Below are positions 17,139 to 25,438 of a stretch of 64,000 bases of DNA, in pieces. Origin of the DNA: Nitrososphaerota archaeon (GTDB lineage: Archaea > Thermoproteota > Nitrososphaeria > Nitrososphaerales > Nitrosopumilaceae). Every line of letters starts with the position of its first letter. Position 1 is the stretch's first letter. Below the pieces are notes generated by a model. That model did no database searches and was not told the DNA's origin. It was given only the letters and a program-made list of their open reading frames with translations. The DNA lies in contig JAGWHQ010000002.1 in the NCBI GenBank assembly GCA_028866655.1, positions 1-64,000 of the forward strand. Reading direction: 5' to 3'. Made by a program: the position numbers and the translations under genes.

Positions 17139-20100
17139 ATCTAAGAATTCTACTCTTCCTTTCTGTTATGGCAGTACTGGTCTTTCCACAATATGCCTTT
17201 TCTATCGAGCCTATCTCCAACAGTTCCAATACTGTCGTTTCTAACAGTACAAACTCCAATACTGTTATTCCAAATAATGTAAACTCCAATACTGTCGTTT
17301 CTAACAGTACAAACTCCAATACTGTTATTTCCAATAATGTAAAATCAAATACCGCAATTTCTAATAATACGAATTCATCTATAGTGCCTAAAACGACCAT
17401 CACGATTGATTCAACTTCTAGTACCATTACATCAAACTCTGGTATTGCGAAACAAGATTCTCCTGTATCATTCACTGTGCGAGTCATGGATACATCCACC
17501 TTGCCAACTATTACTACTGGAACTGTGACTTGGAGCGACGGTAACCTTGGTGGCACATTCAATCCATCTTCCTGCATCCTTTCATCTGGAACTTGTACTG
17601 TGACATACACTTCTCCTACAAATTATGGTGGTACAATAACGATAGTCACTAGTTATAATGGAGATGGAACACACTCTGGTAGTACTGGCACATCAACTTT
17701 GACTGCAACTACTATCCGTAGTGTTACTACAACTATCACATCTGCCACAAGTTCAGGATCTCAAGTGCAATTCACAGCAACACTTGCAGATGTATCTAGT
17801 CCACAAATTACTCCAACTGGAACTGTGACCTGGAGTGATGGTAATATTGGAGGAACATTTGATCAATCTTCCTGCATCCTTTCGTCTGGAATTTGTACCG
17901 TGTCATACACCCCACCTGCAAATTATGGGAACAACATATTGATAACTACTAGCTATACAAATAACGGGTCATTTTCCACAAGTACTGGAACTTTTACTCT
18001 TATGGCACATGCTCTACCTAATACTAGTACTACAGTAATACCAAGCGTTTCTACTGTAAACCGAGGATCTCAGGTACAATTTACTGCGAAAGTGGATGAT
18101 GCCTCTAACTTGCCAACAATTCAAACTGGAACTGTGACTTGGAGCGACGGTAACCTTGGTGGCACATTCAATCAATCTTCTTGTACAATTTTATCTGGAA
18201 CTTGTACTGTATTGTACACACCACCTGCATCTACAACAAACTTGGTCACAATCACTGCTACATATGGTACAAATAATGAATATTCTGGCAGTACTGGAAC
18301 ATCTATTTTGACAGTAAATTCTCTACCTAGTACTACTACCACTGTGACACCGGCAACTGGTACGATAAATCAAGGATCCCAGATACAATTTACTGCTACA
18401 GTAACTGGTGCATCCAACCAACAAATTATTCCAACTGGAACTGTGACTTGGAGCGACGGTAACCTTGGTGGCACATTCAATCCATCTTCCTGCATCCTTT
18501 CGTCTGGAACTTGTACTACTACATACACGGCACCTCTGAATTATGATGGCGCAATAACCATAACCACCAGTTACGGTGGGGATACTGCCAATTCTGGCAG
18601 TACTGGAACATCTGCTTTAACACTGGACGCTTTGCATAATACTGTAACCACTGTTACTCCAAATGTTGCTACTGTGGCACAAGGATCTAAGATACAATTC
18701 ACAGCAACACTTGCAGATGCTTCAATCTCATCAATCGTAACTGGAAATGTATTGTGGAGTGACGGAAACGCGGGAGGCTCATTTGATAATGCTTCATGTA
18801 CGCTTTCATCTAATACATGTGCTGTATCATATACTCCATCTAAATATTCTACAAATGCTGTGACAATCACTGCTAAATATGGTGGTGACAGTGCTCATTC
18901 TGGTAGTTTTGGTACTGCTCAGGCAACAGTAATTGTACTTCCATCATCGCTCTTGTTGAACACTGATCAATCATATTATGCATATGGGGATGTGGTTACG
19001 CTCTCTGTACTTCTTCCAGGTCAAAGTCTGCAGAACATTGCTGTTGGAGTGTCAAATCCAAGCGGTGACAATATTATATCAAGAACAATAACTACTGACG
19101 AAAATGGAACTGGTTCTTTACAGTTCAAGATTCCTAATACGTATCAGACTGGTGTATATCAAGATACAGTAAATGCAATTGTTGATGGTAGAAACTATAC
19201 AAATTCAACCGAGTTTAATGTAATAAAATCTAGGGGTGTTACTATTGACTCGGTACAAATTACAAATCAGCAAGGAAATCCAGTGTCAATTTTACCACAA
19301 GGTCAAAATGGATTTGTCAAAGTCTCCCTTTCATCAGGAGAAAAAATGCCTACACTCTTGACACTTAACCTCTTTGATGCAAACCAAAGTAGTCTTGGTA
19401 CGACATCTATCAAGTCAATCTTGAATCCTGGAACATCTCAGATGACGCTCTCGTTTTTCATCCCATCTAATGTGCAAGTAGGAGTGGCAAATGTCTTCAC
19501 TGATGTATATTCAGACTGGCCAAATAATGGTGGAACACCGCTTACTGCAGAATCTTGTCTTGCAGCAGATCTTCAAAATGTGTCTACGCTTCCTGCTTCG
19601 TATGTCCCATCCACGCCACACAGTTGTACCGGCGCTACCAGTGGAGCATCTGGAGTTGGAAATGCGATATCTACTGCAATGACAAATAACCAAGCTGAAG
19701 TTACACTTGGAGTTGCAATTCAAAATGATTCAATGACGTTTATGAGTCCAACGCAGGCACATCTTCTTGCTCTTGCATATGCAAATAACACTGGACAAAA
19801 TGTTGCAAACAATTCTGTTGGAACAGTAAATGTAAATCTGAACAGTCTTGGTACAAATGGAACAAGTGCTGGAATTGTCGGTAATGTTACTGGAATTAGT
19901 TCAGCGCAATTTACAACCCTGGCAGGCCCTGATCTTCAGAACAATCCTGTGGCACTGAAAATTTTACAGGAAATTCAACAATCAAAGCAACAAGTGGCAA
20001 ACATAATTGGAAATCAGACTGCTGCACGACTTAACCAACAATTGGTTTTACAGCAGCGACAAGCAGCTGCTAGTCAACTCAAACAAGACCTTAATACGCT

Positions 20101-20818
20101 TGCAACAGCAAGTGCATCTACTACTCCTGATGCTGCATATGCCAGTTTTCTTACAACCGTTGGCAATAACAAGACTCAATCCGTATTTCAAGATGAATTT
20201 AATTTCATGAAACAAAGAATCACGGTTGCAAATACTGCCATGCAGTCCGTCATCACTAGTGGCGGAAGTTTGGATCAAGCACTTGCAACATTTAACCAAT
20301 ATGCAACCGTAAATCATGTTCAAATGGTTGGCCTGAACAATGAACTAAATGTTGAATATGGTCTTGCAGATAGTAAAATACAATCTTGTTTTAATAATGA
20401 AGGACAGCTAACTGTTGTAAACGGAGTAAACCCGTGTATTTCAAATATAGAAAATAATTCTACTGGACCAACTGGAATTTCAATTGCATCTGTACAACCT
20501 ACGGACGAACAAGGAAATCCAGTATCTTTAATCCAACGAGGACAAACTGGATATATCAAAGTGATAATTGATTCTAATGTAAATACTCAATCTCTTATTA
20601 CCGTAAACCTCTTTGATTCAAATGCGAGCAGTCTTGGTACTGCGTCTGCCCAGTATACTCTAAATCCGGGACAATCTGAAGTAATCTTACCTTATTACGT
20701 TCCAGCTCAATCTGGAACTGGACTTGCTAGTGTTTATGCAAATGTATTTACCGACTGGCCAAATAAAGGAGGAATACCACAATCCAATGAACTATCATAT
20801 TTTGTCGGTCTTTCATAG
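17135..20818 (+). CDS. giant Ig-like repeat surface protein
   Basis: The start at ATG 17135 gives a clean signal peptide (MNLRILLFLSVMAVLVFPQ...); ATG 17090 would add 15 residues before it. The mature protein of about 1200 residues opens with an Asn/Thr/Ser repeat (NSNTVVSNST units), then five Ig-like (Big_3/5-like) domains of about 100 residues. Each carries TGTVTWSDGN-x-GG-x-F and a C-x5-7-C pair (SSCILSSGTC). A sixth beta domain follows, and then two copies of a domain with QGNPVS...G-x-x-x-V-x-L flanking a long helical Gln-rich insert (about residues 760-1060). Many N-x-S/T sequons suggest heavy N-glycosylation. No C-terminal anchor is seen, so it may be held by partners or secreted. Confidence 0.85.
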   Translation: MNLRILLFLSVMAVLVFPQYAFSIEPISNSSNTVVSNSTNSNTVIPNNVNSNTVVSNSTNSNTVISNNVKSNTAISNNTNSSIVPKTTITIDSTSSTITSNSGIAKQDSPVSFTVRVMDTSTLPTITTGTVTWSDGNLGGTFNPSSCILSSGTCTVTYTSPTNYGGTITIVTSYNGDGTHSGSTGTSTLTATTIRSVTTTITSATSSGSQVQFTATLADVSSPQITPTGTVTWSDGNIGGTFDQSSCILSSGICTVSYTPPANYGNNILITTSYTNNGSFSTSTGTFTLMAHALPNTSTTVIPSVSTVNRGSQVQFTAKVDDASNLPTIQTGTVTWSDGNLGGTFNQSSCTILSGTCTVLYTPPASTTNLVTITATYGTNNEYSGSTGTSILTVNSLPSTTTTVTPATGTINQGSQIQFTATVTGASNQQIIPTGTVTWSDGNLGGTFNPSSCILSSGTCTTTYTAPLNYDGAITITTSYGGDTANSGSTGTSALTLDALHNTVTTVTPNVATVAQGSKIQFTATLADASISSIVTGNVLWSDGNAGGSFDNASCTLSSNTCAVSYTPSKYSTNAVTITAKYGGDSAHSGSFGTAQATVIVLPSSLLLNTDQSYYAYGDVVTLSVLLPGQSLQNIAVGVSNPSGDNIISRTITTDENGTGSLQFKIPNTYQTGVYQDTVNAIVDGRNYTNSTEFNVIKSRGVTIDSVQITNQQGNPVSILPQGQNGFVKVSLSSGEKMPTLLTLNLFDANQSSLGTTSIKSILNPGTSQMTLSFFIPSNVQVGVANVFTDVYSDWPNNGGTPLTAESCLAADLQNVSTLPASYVPSTPHSCTGATSGASGVGNAISTAMTNNQAEVTLGVAIQNDSMTFMSPTQAHLLALAYANNTGQNVANNSVGTVNVNLNSLGTNGTSAGIVGNVTGISSAQFTTLAGPDLQNNPVALKILQEIQQSKQQVANIIGNQTAARLNQQLVLQQRQAAASQLKQDLNTLATASASTTPDAAYASFLTTVGNNKTQSVFQDEFNFMKQRITVANTAMQSVITSGGSLDQALATFNQYATVNHVQMVGLNNELNVEYGLADSKIQSCFNNEGQLTVVNGVNPCISNIENNSTGPTGISIASVQPTDEQGNPVSLIQRGQTGYIKVIIDSNVNTQSLITVNLFDSNASSLGTASAQYTLNPGQSEVILPYYVPAQSGTGLASVYANVFTDWPNKGGIPQSNELSYFVGLS
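17217..17340 (+). repeat. 60-nt tandem repeat coding for Asn/Thr stretch
   Basis: Two near-identical copies of a unit of about 60 bases (starting near 17227 and 17287, CCAATACTGTCGTTTCTAAC...) encode NSNTVVSNST-type repeats at the N-terminus of the mature surface protein. The second copy drifts into a third degenerate unit. Tandem repeats of this kind change copy number by slippage. Confidence 0.7.
17515..18890 (+). repeat. five ~300-bp Ig-domain repeats, mosaic identity
   Basis: The Ig-domain codons repeat about every 300 bases. The block around ACTTGGAGCGACGGTAACCT is identical in repeat 1 (about 17515), repeat 3 (about 18125) and repeat 4 (about 18434), while repeat 2 (about 17818, ACCTGGAGTGATGGTAATAT) and repeat 5 (about 18740) differ. 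Repeats 1 and 4 agree almost completely over about 85 bases. Non-adjacent copies being most alike suggests gene conversion or recombination within the gene. Confidence 0.7.
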
Positions 20819-21287
20819 GAAATCCCTCCGTGGATTCCTGTTTTTTGCAGTAATTGCACTGTTAGCATTACCCGGAATCTTGAATTCCTTTGCTCAGGAG
20901 GAACAGTCAATTGTGATTACCACAAACAAGAATAGTTATCTGCCTGGTGACACTGTTATGATAAATGGTACTGTAACAGGACAACCAAATGCACTTGTTG
21001 CTCTGCAAATAAAAGACTCGTCTGGAAACTTGATATTAATCAGGACTGTATCATCTGATCAAAACGGGAACTTTGTACTGCAGTTCAAACTTCCTCCAAC
21101 TGCTACATCTGGAAATTTTAACATTATTGCTAGTGCAAAAGTAAATGGATTTACTGTCACACAAACCAAGACCATGGCTGCAACAGTTCCTGAATTTGGT
21201 CCACTTGCGATGATATCGTTTGGGGTATCTTTTATCATGATAATTACATTGTTTACTTTCTCAAACAAATTCCACAATCATATCTAG
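20787..21287 (+). CDS. PEFG-CTERM surface protein
   Basis: This 166-residue protein uses ATG 20787, overlapping the giant surface protein by 32 bases in another frame; that start puts the N-terminal helix (RGFLFFAVIALLALPGILN) in signal-peptide position. The core is one Ig/FN3-like domain (NKNSYLPGDTVMINGTVTGQ...). The C-terminus has VPEFGPLAMISFGVSFIMI, then basic residues: the PEFG-CTERM tripartite sorting signal (motif, helix, basic tail) of thaumarchaea. It is the predicted substrate of an archaeosortase such as that at 55763. Gene order suggests a shared transcript with the giant protein. Confidence 0.85.
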   Translation: MNYHILSVFHRKSLRGFLFFAVIALLALPGILNSFAQEEQSIVITTNKNSYLPGDTVMINGTVTGQPNALVALQIKDSSGNLILIRTVSSDQNGNFVLQFKLPPTATSGNFNIIASAKVNGFTVTQTKTMAATVPEFGPLAMISFGVSFIMIITLFTFSNKFHNHI

Positions 21288-21330
21288 CATAATCCGTAAA
21301 ATCTATTACAAACGTAGACATTACTATTGC

Positions 21331-21450
21331 ATGAATTTTGGTCTCTGTTTTATGTGTAACAGGCATCGAGAACTTGGCGCACATTATTCTAATAAATATG
21401 CAAAAACAGTTGAGATTTGTATTGACTGCTATAAATCAAAACCGCTTTAA
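21331..21450 (+). CDS. 39-aa zinc-knuckle mini-protein
   Basis: A complete 39-residue frame runs from ATG 21331 to TAA 21450. It carries LCFMCNRHRELGAHY and VEICIDCYK, that is CxxC plus a distant CxxC, with two histidines between. This is the layout of a zinc ribbon. It is convergent with another zinc-ribbon mini-gene at 21479. Function unknown; the two cysteine pairs with coding-like composition are the main support. Confidence 0.65.
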   Translation: MNFGLCFMCNRHRELGAHYSNKYAKTVEICIDCYKSKPL

Positions 21451-21478
21451 TAAATCAGAAAAAAGTTGGAAAGTTTTG

Positions 21479-21562
21479 TTATCCGTATGTCTTTCCACAC
21501 GTACTGCACTGCCAATGTCTTGATGTGATAGTCCATTGGTGTTTGTGTTGTGATTTGATCAT
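21479..21562 (-). CDS. 27-aa HxxH/CxxC mini-protein
   Basis: ATG 21562 opens a 27-residue frame with HKHQWTITSRHWQCSTCGKT, which combines histidines, aromatic residues and CxxC as in half of a zinc ribbon. An AT-rich TATA-like stretch (cttatatgc on the - strand, about 21594-21602) lies roughly 35 bases upstream. It is divergent from the HxlR gene and convergent with 21331. Whether so short a frame is translated is uncertain; its motif is better than chance. Confidence 0.45.
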   Translation of the reverse strand: MIKSQHKHQWTITSRHWQCSTCGKTYG

Positions 21563-21610
21563 GTTCTTTCTTATATTAGATATACAAAGGTAAGCATATA
21601 AGTCAGAAAG

Positions 21611-21627
21611 TGATAGTATAGTTATCA
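21611..21627 (+). promoter_or_regulatory. inverted repeat in HxlR promoter, possible operator
   Basis: The sequence TGATAGTATAGTTATCA ends 17 bases upstream of the HxlR start. Its outer arms TGATA/TATCA are complementary, and its core GTATAGTTA resembles half of the 17-bp palindrome in front of the TFB gene (22147-22163). An autoregulatory operator for the HxlR protein is a reasonable inference. The match between the two sites is partial. Confidence 0.4.
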
Positions 21628-21644
21628 AGTGAGTAGATGGTAAG

Positions 21645-22052
21645 TTGAAAGAAGAAGAGTGCAAAGTTCTCCTTGAATCCTTGAAGGCATGCCCTATTGA
21701 TAATACTTTTAAAATTATTGGAAAGAAATTCACTGTCCATATTTTACGTAACATGACAAAACTAGGCCAAAACAGGTTCAATCAATTTTTGGACTCTGTG
21801 GAGGGAATAAACCCAAAGACCTTATCCGCAAGACTGCGCGAGATGGAGAAAAATGGTATAATTGAGAAGAGAGTCTATGCTGGAACACCTGTGAAAATTG
21901 AATATGCTATAACAAAAAAGGGATTGGCACTAAATCCCATACTTGAATCCATGGCTGCTTTTTCCATGCAGTATTGTGCTAAAGATATATTCAAGGATGG
22001 TAAACCGCGACTCTTAAAAGAGATCTATTCAAAACCAATAGAAACTGCATGA
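21645..22052 (+). CDS. HxlR-family transcriptional regulator
   Basis: This 135-residue protein starts at TTG 21645 (the nearby ATG 21637 runs into a stop after three codons). The winged helix-turn-helix of the HxlR family is clear: CPIDNTFKIIGKKFTVHILRNM, then NRFNQFLDSVEGINPKTLSARLREMEKNGIIEKRVY, then YAITKKGLAL. Cys16 in the KACPI motif is the position used as redox or electrophile sensor in several HxlR proteins (HypR, YodB). The upstream IR and neighbouring TFB-pirin and MFS genes suggest a stress-response regulon. DNA binding is expected as a dimer. Confidence 0.9.
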   Translation: MKEEECKVLLESLKACPIDNTFKIIGKKFTVHILRNMTKLGQNRFNQFLDSVEGINPKTLSARLREMEKNGIIEKRVYAGTPVKIEYAITKKGLALNPILESMAAFSMQYCAKDIFKDGKPRLLKEIYSKPIETA

Positions 22053-22146
22053 GTGTTGTTAATTTTCAAACAAAAGATCTTGGTGCAGATTACTACTAGT
22101 TAATCTGCTTTCCATCTGCTCACTTGATATTTTAAATACTTTCCTG

Positions 22147-22163
22147 TGTATAGTAACTATACA
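22147..22163. promoter_or_regulatory. 17-bp perfect palindrome upstream of TFB
   Basis: TGTATAGTAACTATACA is a perfect inverted repeat with arms of eight bases around a central A. It ends one base before the TFB ATG (22165), and a TATA-like TTTTAAATA lies at about 22131-22139. At this position a bound protein would block transcription start or translation. The HxlR promoter holds a related sequence (GTATAGTTA, 21616-21624). An operator is the best reading; the binding protein is inferred to be the neighbouring HxlR. Confidence 0.55.
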
Positions 22164-22164
22164 A

Positions 22165-23100
22165 ATGATATCTAATAAACAAAAACTTGTGATTGAAAAA
22201 GATAAAACATGTTTACATGATGGTAAATCACACGGACCATTTGTAACTGATAGCGCTCGCGGAGAAATCATATGTGCAAGATGTGGTGCAGTTCTTGCAG
22301 ACAAGGTAGAAGATTATGGTCCTGAACAAAAGTCGTTTACAGTAGATGATTACAATAATAGTACTAGAACTGGACTTGGATCTGCATTATCAATTCATGA
22401 CAAGGGATTGTCTACTATAATTGGAAATACAGATCGTGATGCATCAGGAAATTCAATATCTACCTACATGAAGTATACCTTCAATAGATTACGAACATGG
22501 GATAGTCGTAGTAAATCAAATTCAACTGAAAGGAATTTGCGTTCTGCATTTGTAATAATGGGTGCAATCCAATCAAAGATTGATATTTCTGATGCAGTGG
22601 TTGAACGAGCTGCATATTTGTATAGAAAAGCATTGACAAAAAACATCATCAGAGGAAGAACAATCTCTGGTATGATTCTTTCTGCATTATATGTCGCATG
22701 CAGAGAATCTGGAGTGCCAAGAACTTTGCAGGATATATCTAGTGCTGGAAATATTTCATTCAAGAATCTGTCTAGACACTATAGGGTATTTGTCAAGGCA
22801 TTGGAATTACAAGTTGATTCGTTGAATCCATCTGAATTTGTCACAAAGATAGGAACTTCTGTAGGTCTTAGCGAAAAGGCACAAAGGGACGCACTTGGTA
22901 TAATAGAAATGGCCAAGAAAAAAGGCATTGCTGATGGGAAAAATCCTTTATCGCTTGCAGCAACCGCATTATTCGTGTCTGCACTGATGAATGGAGAAAA
23001 GGCGACCCAAGACCAGATAGCCAAAGCCTCTGGCATCAGCAGCGTGACAATACGCAATGTTGCAAAGGTGTTTCGAAAAAAGATGGATATTGAGAAATAA
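22165..23100 (+). CDS. tfb: transcription initiation factor IIB (TFB)
   Basis: This 311-residue archaeal general transcription factor recruits RNA polymerase to TBP-bound promoters. The N-terminal zinc ribbon has C16 and H18/H23 in the first knuckle, and C37-x2-C40 (EIICARCGAVLADKVEDYGPE) in the second. The first knuckle departs from CxxC. A B-finger/linker region follows, then two cyclin-like repeats, the first with RTISGMILSALYVACRESG and the second with LSLAATALFVSAL and a final HTH (DQIAKASGISSVTIRNV). Thaumarchaea carry several TFB paralogs. This one overlaps a pirin gene (TAATG), so it is probably a specialised copy. Confidence 0.95.
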   Translation: MISNKQKLVIEKDKTCLHDGKSHGPFVTDSARGEIICARCGAVLADKVEDYGPEQKSFTVDDYNNSTRTGLGSALSIHDKGLSTIIGNTDRDASGNSISTYMKYTFNRLRTWDSRSKSNSTERNLRSAFVIMGAIQSKIDISDAVVERAAYLYRKALTKNIIRGRTISGMILSALYVACRESGVPRTLQDISSAGNISFKNLSRHYRVFVKALELQVDSLNPSEFVTKIGTSVGLSEKAQRDALGIIEMAKKKGIADGKNPLSLAATALFVSALMNGEKATQDQIAKASGISSVTIRNVAKVFRKKMDIEK

Positions 23101-23828
23101 TGGGCATAAAGATAATCAGGTCCGATGAACACTATGAAAACAAGACTGACTGGCTTAGAACATTTCATCATTTTTCATTTGCAGACTATCAAAACCCTGA
23201 CAAGATGAATTTTGGACCGTTACGTGTATTCAATGATGATGAAATACAACCTAGCACCGGATTTGACTTTCATCACCATCGTGACATGGAGATTGTAACA
23301 TATGTCATAGATGGAGAACTAGAGCACAAGGACAATCAAGGAAATCATGGCATCATACATCCAGGCGAAGTCCAAAGGATGACTGCCGGATCCGGAATAA
23401 TGCACGCTGAATCAAACTCCTCAAATGATAAATCCTTGAGACTGTTACAAATGTGGGTTCTTGCAAACAAGAAAAATCTTACACCCTCTTGGGAACAAAA
23501 AAAGTTTACAAAAAAAGAAAGAACAAACAAGCTAGTGCCAGTAGTTGTATCTGAAGATGATCCTAATACCAATGCATTACACCTGCATCAAGATGTTACC
23601 TTTTACCTCTCTACCTTAACTGCTAATGGTCAAGTACAACACAAGTTGAAATCTGAAAGAAAATCATACTTGTTTGTAATCGATGGTAAAATAAAACTAG
23701 GAAATCATACCATGCAAACAAGAGATGCTGCAATGATATCACAAGAGGACAATTTGGTAATGCGTGCTGAAGAACCAACGGAATTAATCTTAATCGATCT
23801 GCCCGAACAATATGCAGTCAATATGTAA
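23100..23828 (+). CDS. pirin-family bicupin
   Basis: This 242-residue bicupin starts at ATG 23100, overlapping the TFB stop by one base (TAATG). The pirin signature is present: FDFHHHRDMEIVTYVIDGELEHKD, then GSGIMHAESN, which supply the His, His, His, Glu metal ligands of the first cupin. Family members are metal-dependent quercetinase-like dioxygenases or redox-sensing regulatory cofactors. The C-terminal cupin lacks a clear second metal site. Direct translational coupling to a TFB suggests a link to transcriptional stress control; the substrate is unknown. Confidence 0.9.
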   Translation: MGIKIIRSDEHYENKTDWLRTFHHFSFADYQNPDKMNFGPLRVFNDDEIQPSTGFDFHHHRDMEIVTYVIDGELEHKDNQGNHGIIHPGEVQRMTAGSGIMHAESNSSNDKSLRLLQMWVLANKKNLTPSWEQKKFTKKERTNKLVPVVVSEDDPNTNALHLHQDVTFYLSTLTANGQVQHKLKSERKSYLFVIDGKIKLGNHTMQTRDAAMISQEDNLVMRAEEPTELILIDLPEQYAVNM

Positions 23829-23854
23829 AATTCTCAATTTTATTTAAAATCATT

Positions 23855-23881
23855 TTGTTATCAACATGAGATTTATAACAA
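23855..23881. promoter_or_regulatory. inverted repeat in the MFS promoter
   Basis: TTGTTAT (23855-23861) and ATAACAA (23875-23881) form 7-bp arms around 13 bases, just upstream of the MFS start at 23900; the right arm overlaps a TATA-like TTTATAA. GTTATCAA here also occurs in the HxlR promoter (21621-21628). A regulatory site, possibly for HxlR, is suggested but weaker than the palindrome in front of the TFB. Confidence 0.3.
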
Positions 23882-23899
23882 TTAATTTGAATCAAGACA

Positions 23900-25324
23900 A
23901 TGCAGTACAAGTGGATAGCACTAACAAATACCACGATCTGCATATTGATGGCATCACTTGATGCTAACATCCTCATCATAGCTCTGCCTAGACTTGTACC
24001 AGATCTGCATGTTTCACTGATTGAAACAATATGGATAATTCTTTCATATGGCCTTGTTACCTCCTCAGTTCTTCTCAGTTTTGGTAGGTTAGCAGATATG
24101 TTTGGTAGGGTCAAACTCTACAACTTTGGCCTGATACTTTTCACTATTGCATCCTTTCTTTGTAGTCTTGCGCAGACTGGGACTGAACTTATACTATTTA
24201 GGATACTCCAAGCATTTGGAGCTGCATTTCTTTTCTCTAATAGTGCTGCTATCTTGACTGATGCTTTTGATGAGAAAGAAAGGGGCAAAGCCCTTGGGCT
24301 GAATCAAATATCCATTGTGATTGGCTCTGCATTGGGTCTAGTGCTTGGAGGTATCTTGACTGAAATGCTTGGCTGGAGAGCAATCTTTTGGGTCAACATC
24401 CCAATAGGAATTTTTGCAATTGTTTGGTCCAAGGCAAAACTTCGGGAACTTGGAACTATAGTGAAAGGCAAGATAGACTGGATTGGAAATTTAGTTCTTG
24501 TTGTAGGTCTAGTTATGGTAATGCTTGGAATAACTTTTGGTTCTTTGCAGGTTATACCTTCTTTTGCTGCAATGTTTCTCTTGGCTGGAGGATTTTGTAT
24601 GTTGCTATTGTTTGGTTATGTTGAATCCAAAGTCAAAGAGCCAATGTTTGATCTATCTCTTTTCAAGCTTAGATTTTTCTCTGCGGGAAACATCACTATA
24701 TTTCTAAACGCATTGGCAAGGGGGGCGCTTGTGTTGATAATGGCATTTTATCTCCAAGGGCCATCAATGAGACTTAATCCGTTCACAGCTGGTCTTTACT
24801 TGATACCTGTCTCTTTTACAATTGCAACATTTGGACCAATAAGTGGATGGCTATCTGACAGATATGGTTCTAGGTTTCTTACAATACTTGGATTGTTAGT
24901 GTCTGCAATTGGATTTCTAATGCTTTCACAGATTGGACCTGTTACAAGCTTTAATGATTTGGTTTTACCGCTTTCACTAGTTGGCGCAGGGATGGGACTA
25001 TTTGCATCTCCAAATAGATCATCGATAATGAACTCGGTTCCACCTCAAAGACGTGGAGTTGCAGCTGGCATGAGTACTACCCTTGTAACACTAGGCAACA
25101 TAATTAGTCTGGGAGTGTCATTTGCACTACTTGCTAGCACCGTTCCACTGTATGAACTAGAATCAATTTTTCTGGGCTCTTCTAGTACCTTGAATGCTGG
25201 AGCAGCAATACCGAGTTTTATAAAATCAATTCACCTGATATTTTACATCTCTACCTTTGTCTTGATCGCATCAATTATTCCTGCTATCGTACAACGTTCT
25301 CAAAAGGAACGTGTGATATACTGA
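23900..25324 (+). CDS. MFS transporter, DHA2 drug-exporter type
   Basis: This 474-residue major facilitator has about fourteen helices. Motif A (GRLADMFGRVKLYNFG) and the motif-C-like GSALGLVLGGILTEMLGWRAIFWVNIP are those of DHA2 drug:proton antiporters. An acidic residue in helix 1 (SLDANILIIALPRL) and a second motif A-like stretch (GWLSDRYGSRFL) complete the pattern. It likely exports a toxic organic compound. It follows pirin by 71 bases, with a separate promoter region. Its position next to HxlR and pirin fits inducible efflux. Confidence 0.9.
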   Translation: MQYKWIALTNTTICILMASLDANILIIALPRLVPDLHVSLIETIWIILSYGLVTSSVLLSFGRLADMFGRVKLYNFGLILFTIASFLCSLAQTGTELILFRILQAFGAAFLFSNSAAILTDAFDEKERGKALGLNQISIVIGSALGLVLGGILTEMLGWRAIFWVNIPIGIFAIVWSKAKLRELGTIVKGKIDWIGNLVLVVGLVMVMLGITFGSLQVIPSFAAMFLLAGGFCMLLLFGYVESKVKEPMFDLSLFKLRFFSAGNITIFLNALARGALVLIMAFYLQGPSMRLNPFTAGLYLIPVSFTIATFGPISGWLSDRYGSRFLTILGLLVSAIGFLMLSQIGPVTSFNDLVLPLSLVGAGMGLFASPNRSSIMNSVPPQRRGVAAGMSTTLVTLGNIISLGVSFALLASTVPLYELESIFLGSSSTLNAGAAIPSFIKSIHLIFYISTFVLIASIIPAIVQRSQKERVIY

Positions 25325-25438
25325 CAATACGTTTTTTATGTTGCAAAAATCATGACTTGGGATGGTATCACTGTCCATTTTTATGCTGAAATAATCCGGC
25401 GCTAGACATAAAGAACCTCATTTCCTTGTTGCTCTCAG

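Noticed and set aside
17056-17610. 184-codon frame on the - strand opposite the giant surface protein
   Set aside because: It is the mirror of the repeat-rich coding strand (VLLETTVLEF runs) and has no independent support.
20724-20786. Longer start for the PEFG-CTERM gene
   Set aside because: The 21 extra residues lie before the signal peptide and fit the other gene's frame; ATG 20787 is better.
21479-21781. 100-codon frame on the - strand over the HxlR gene
   Set aside because: Most of it is the antisense of the HxlR coding region; only the last 27 codons look independent and these are listed separately.
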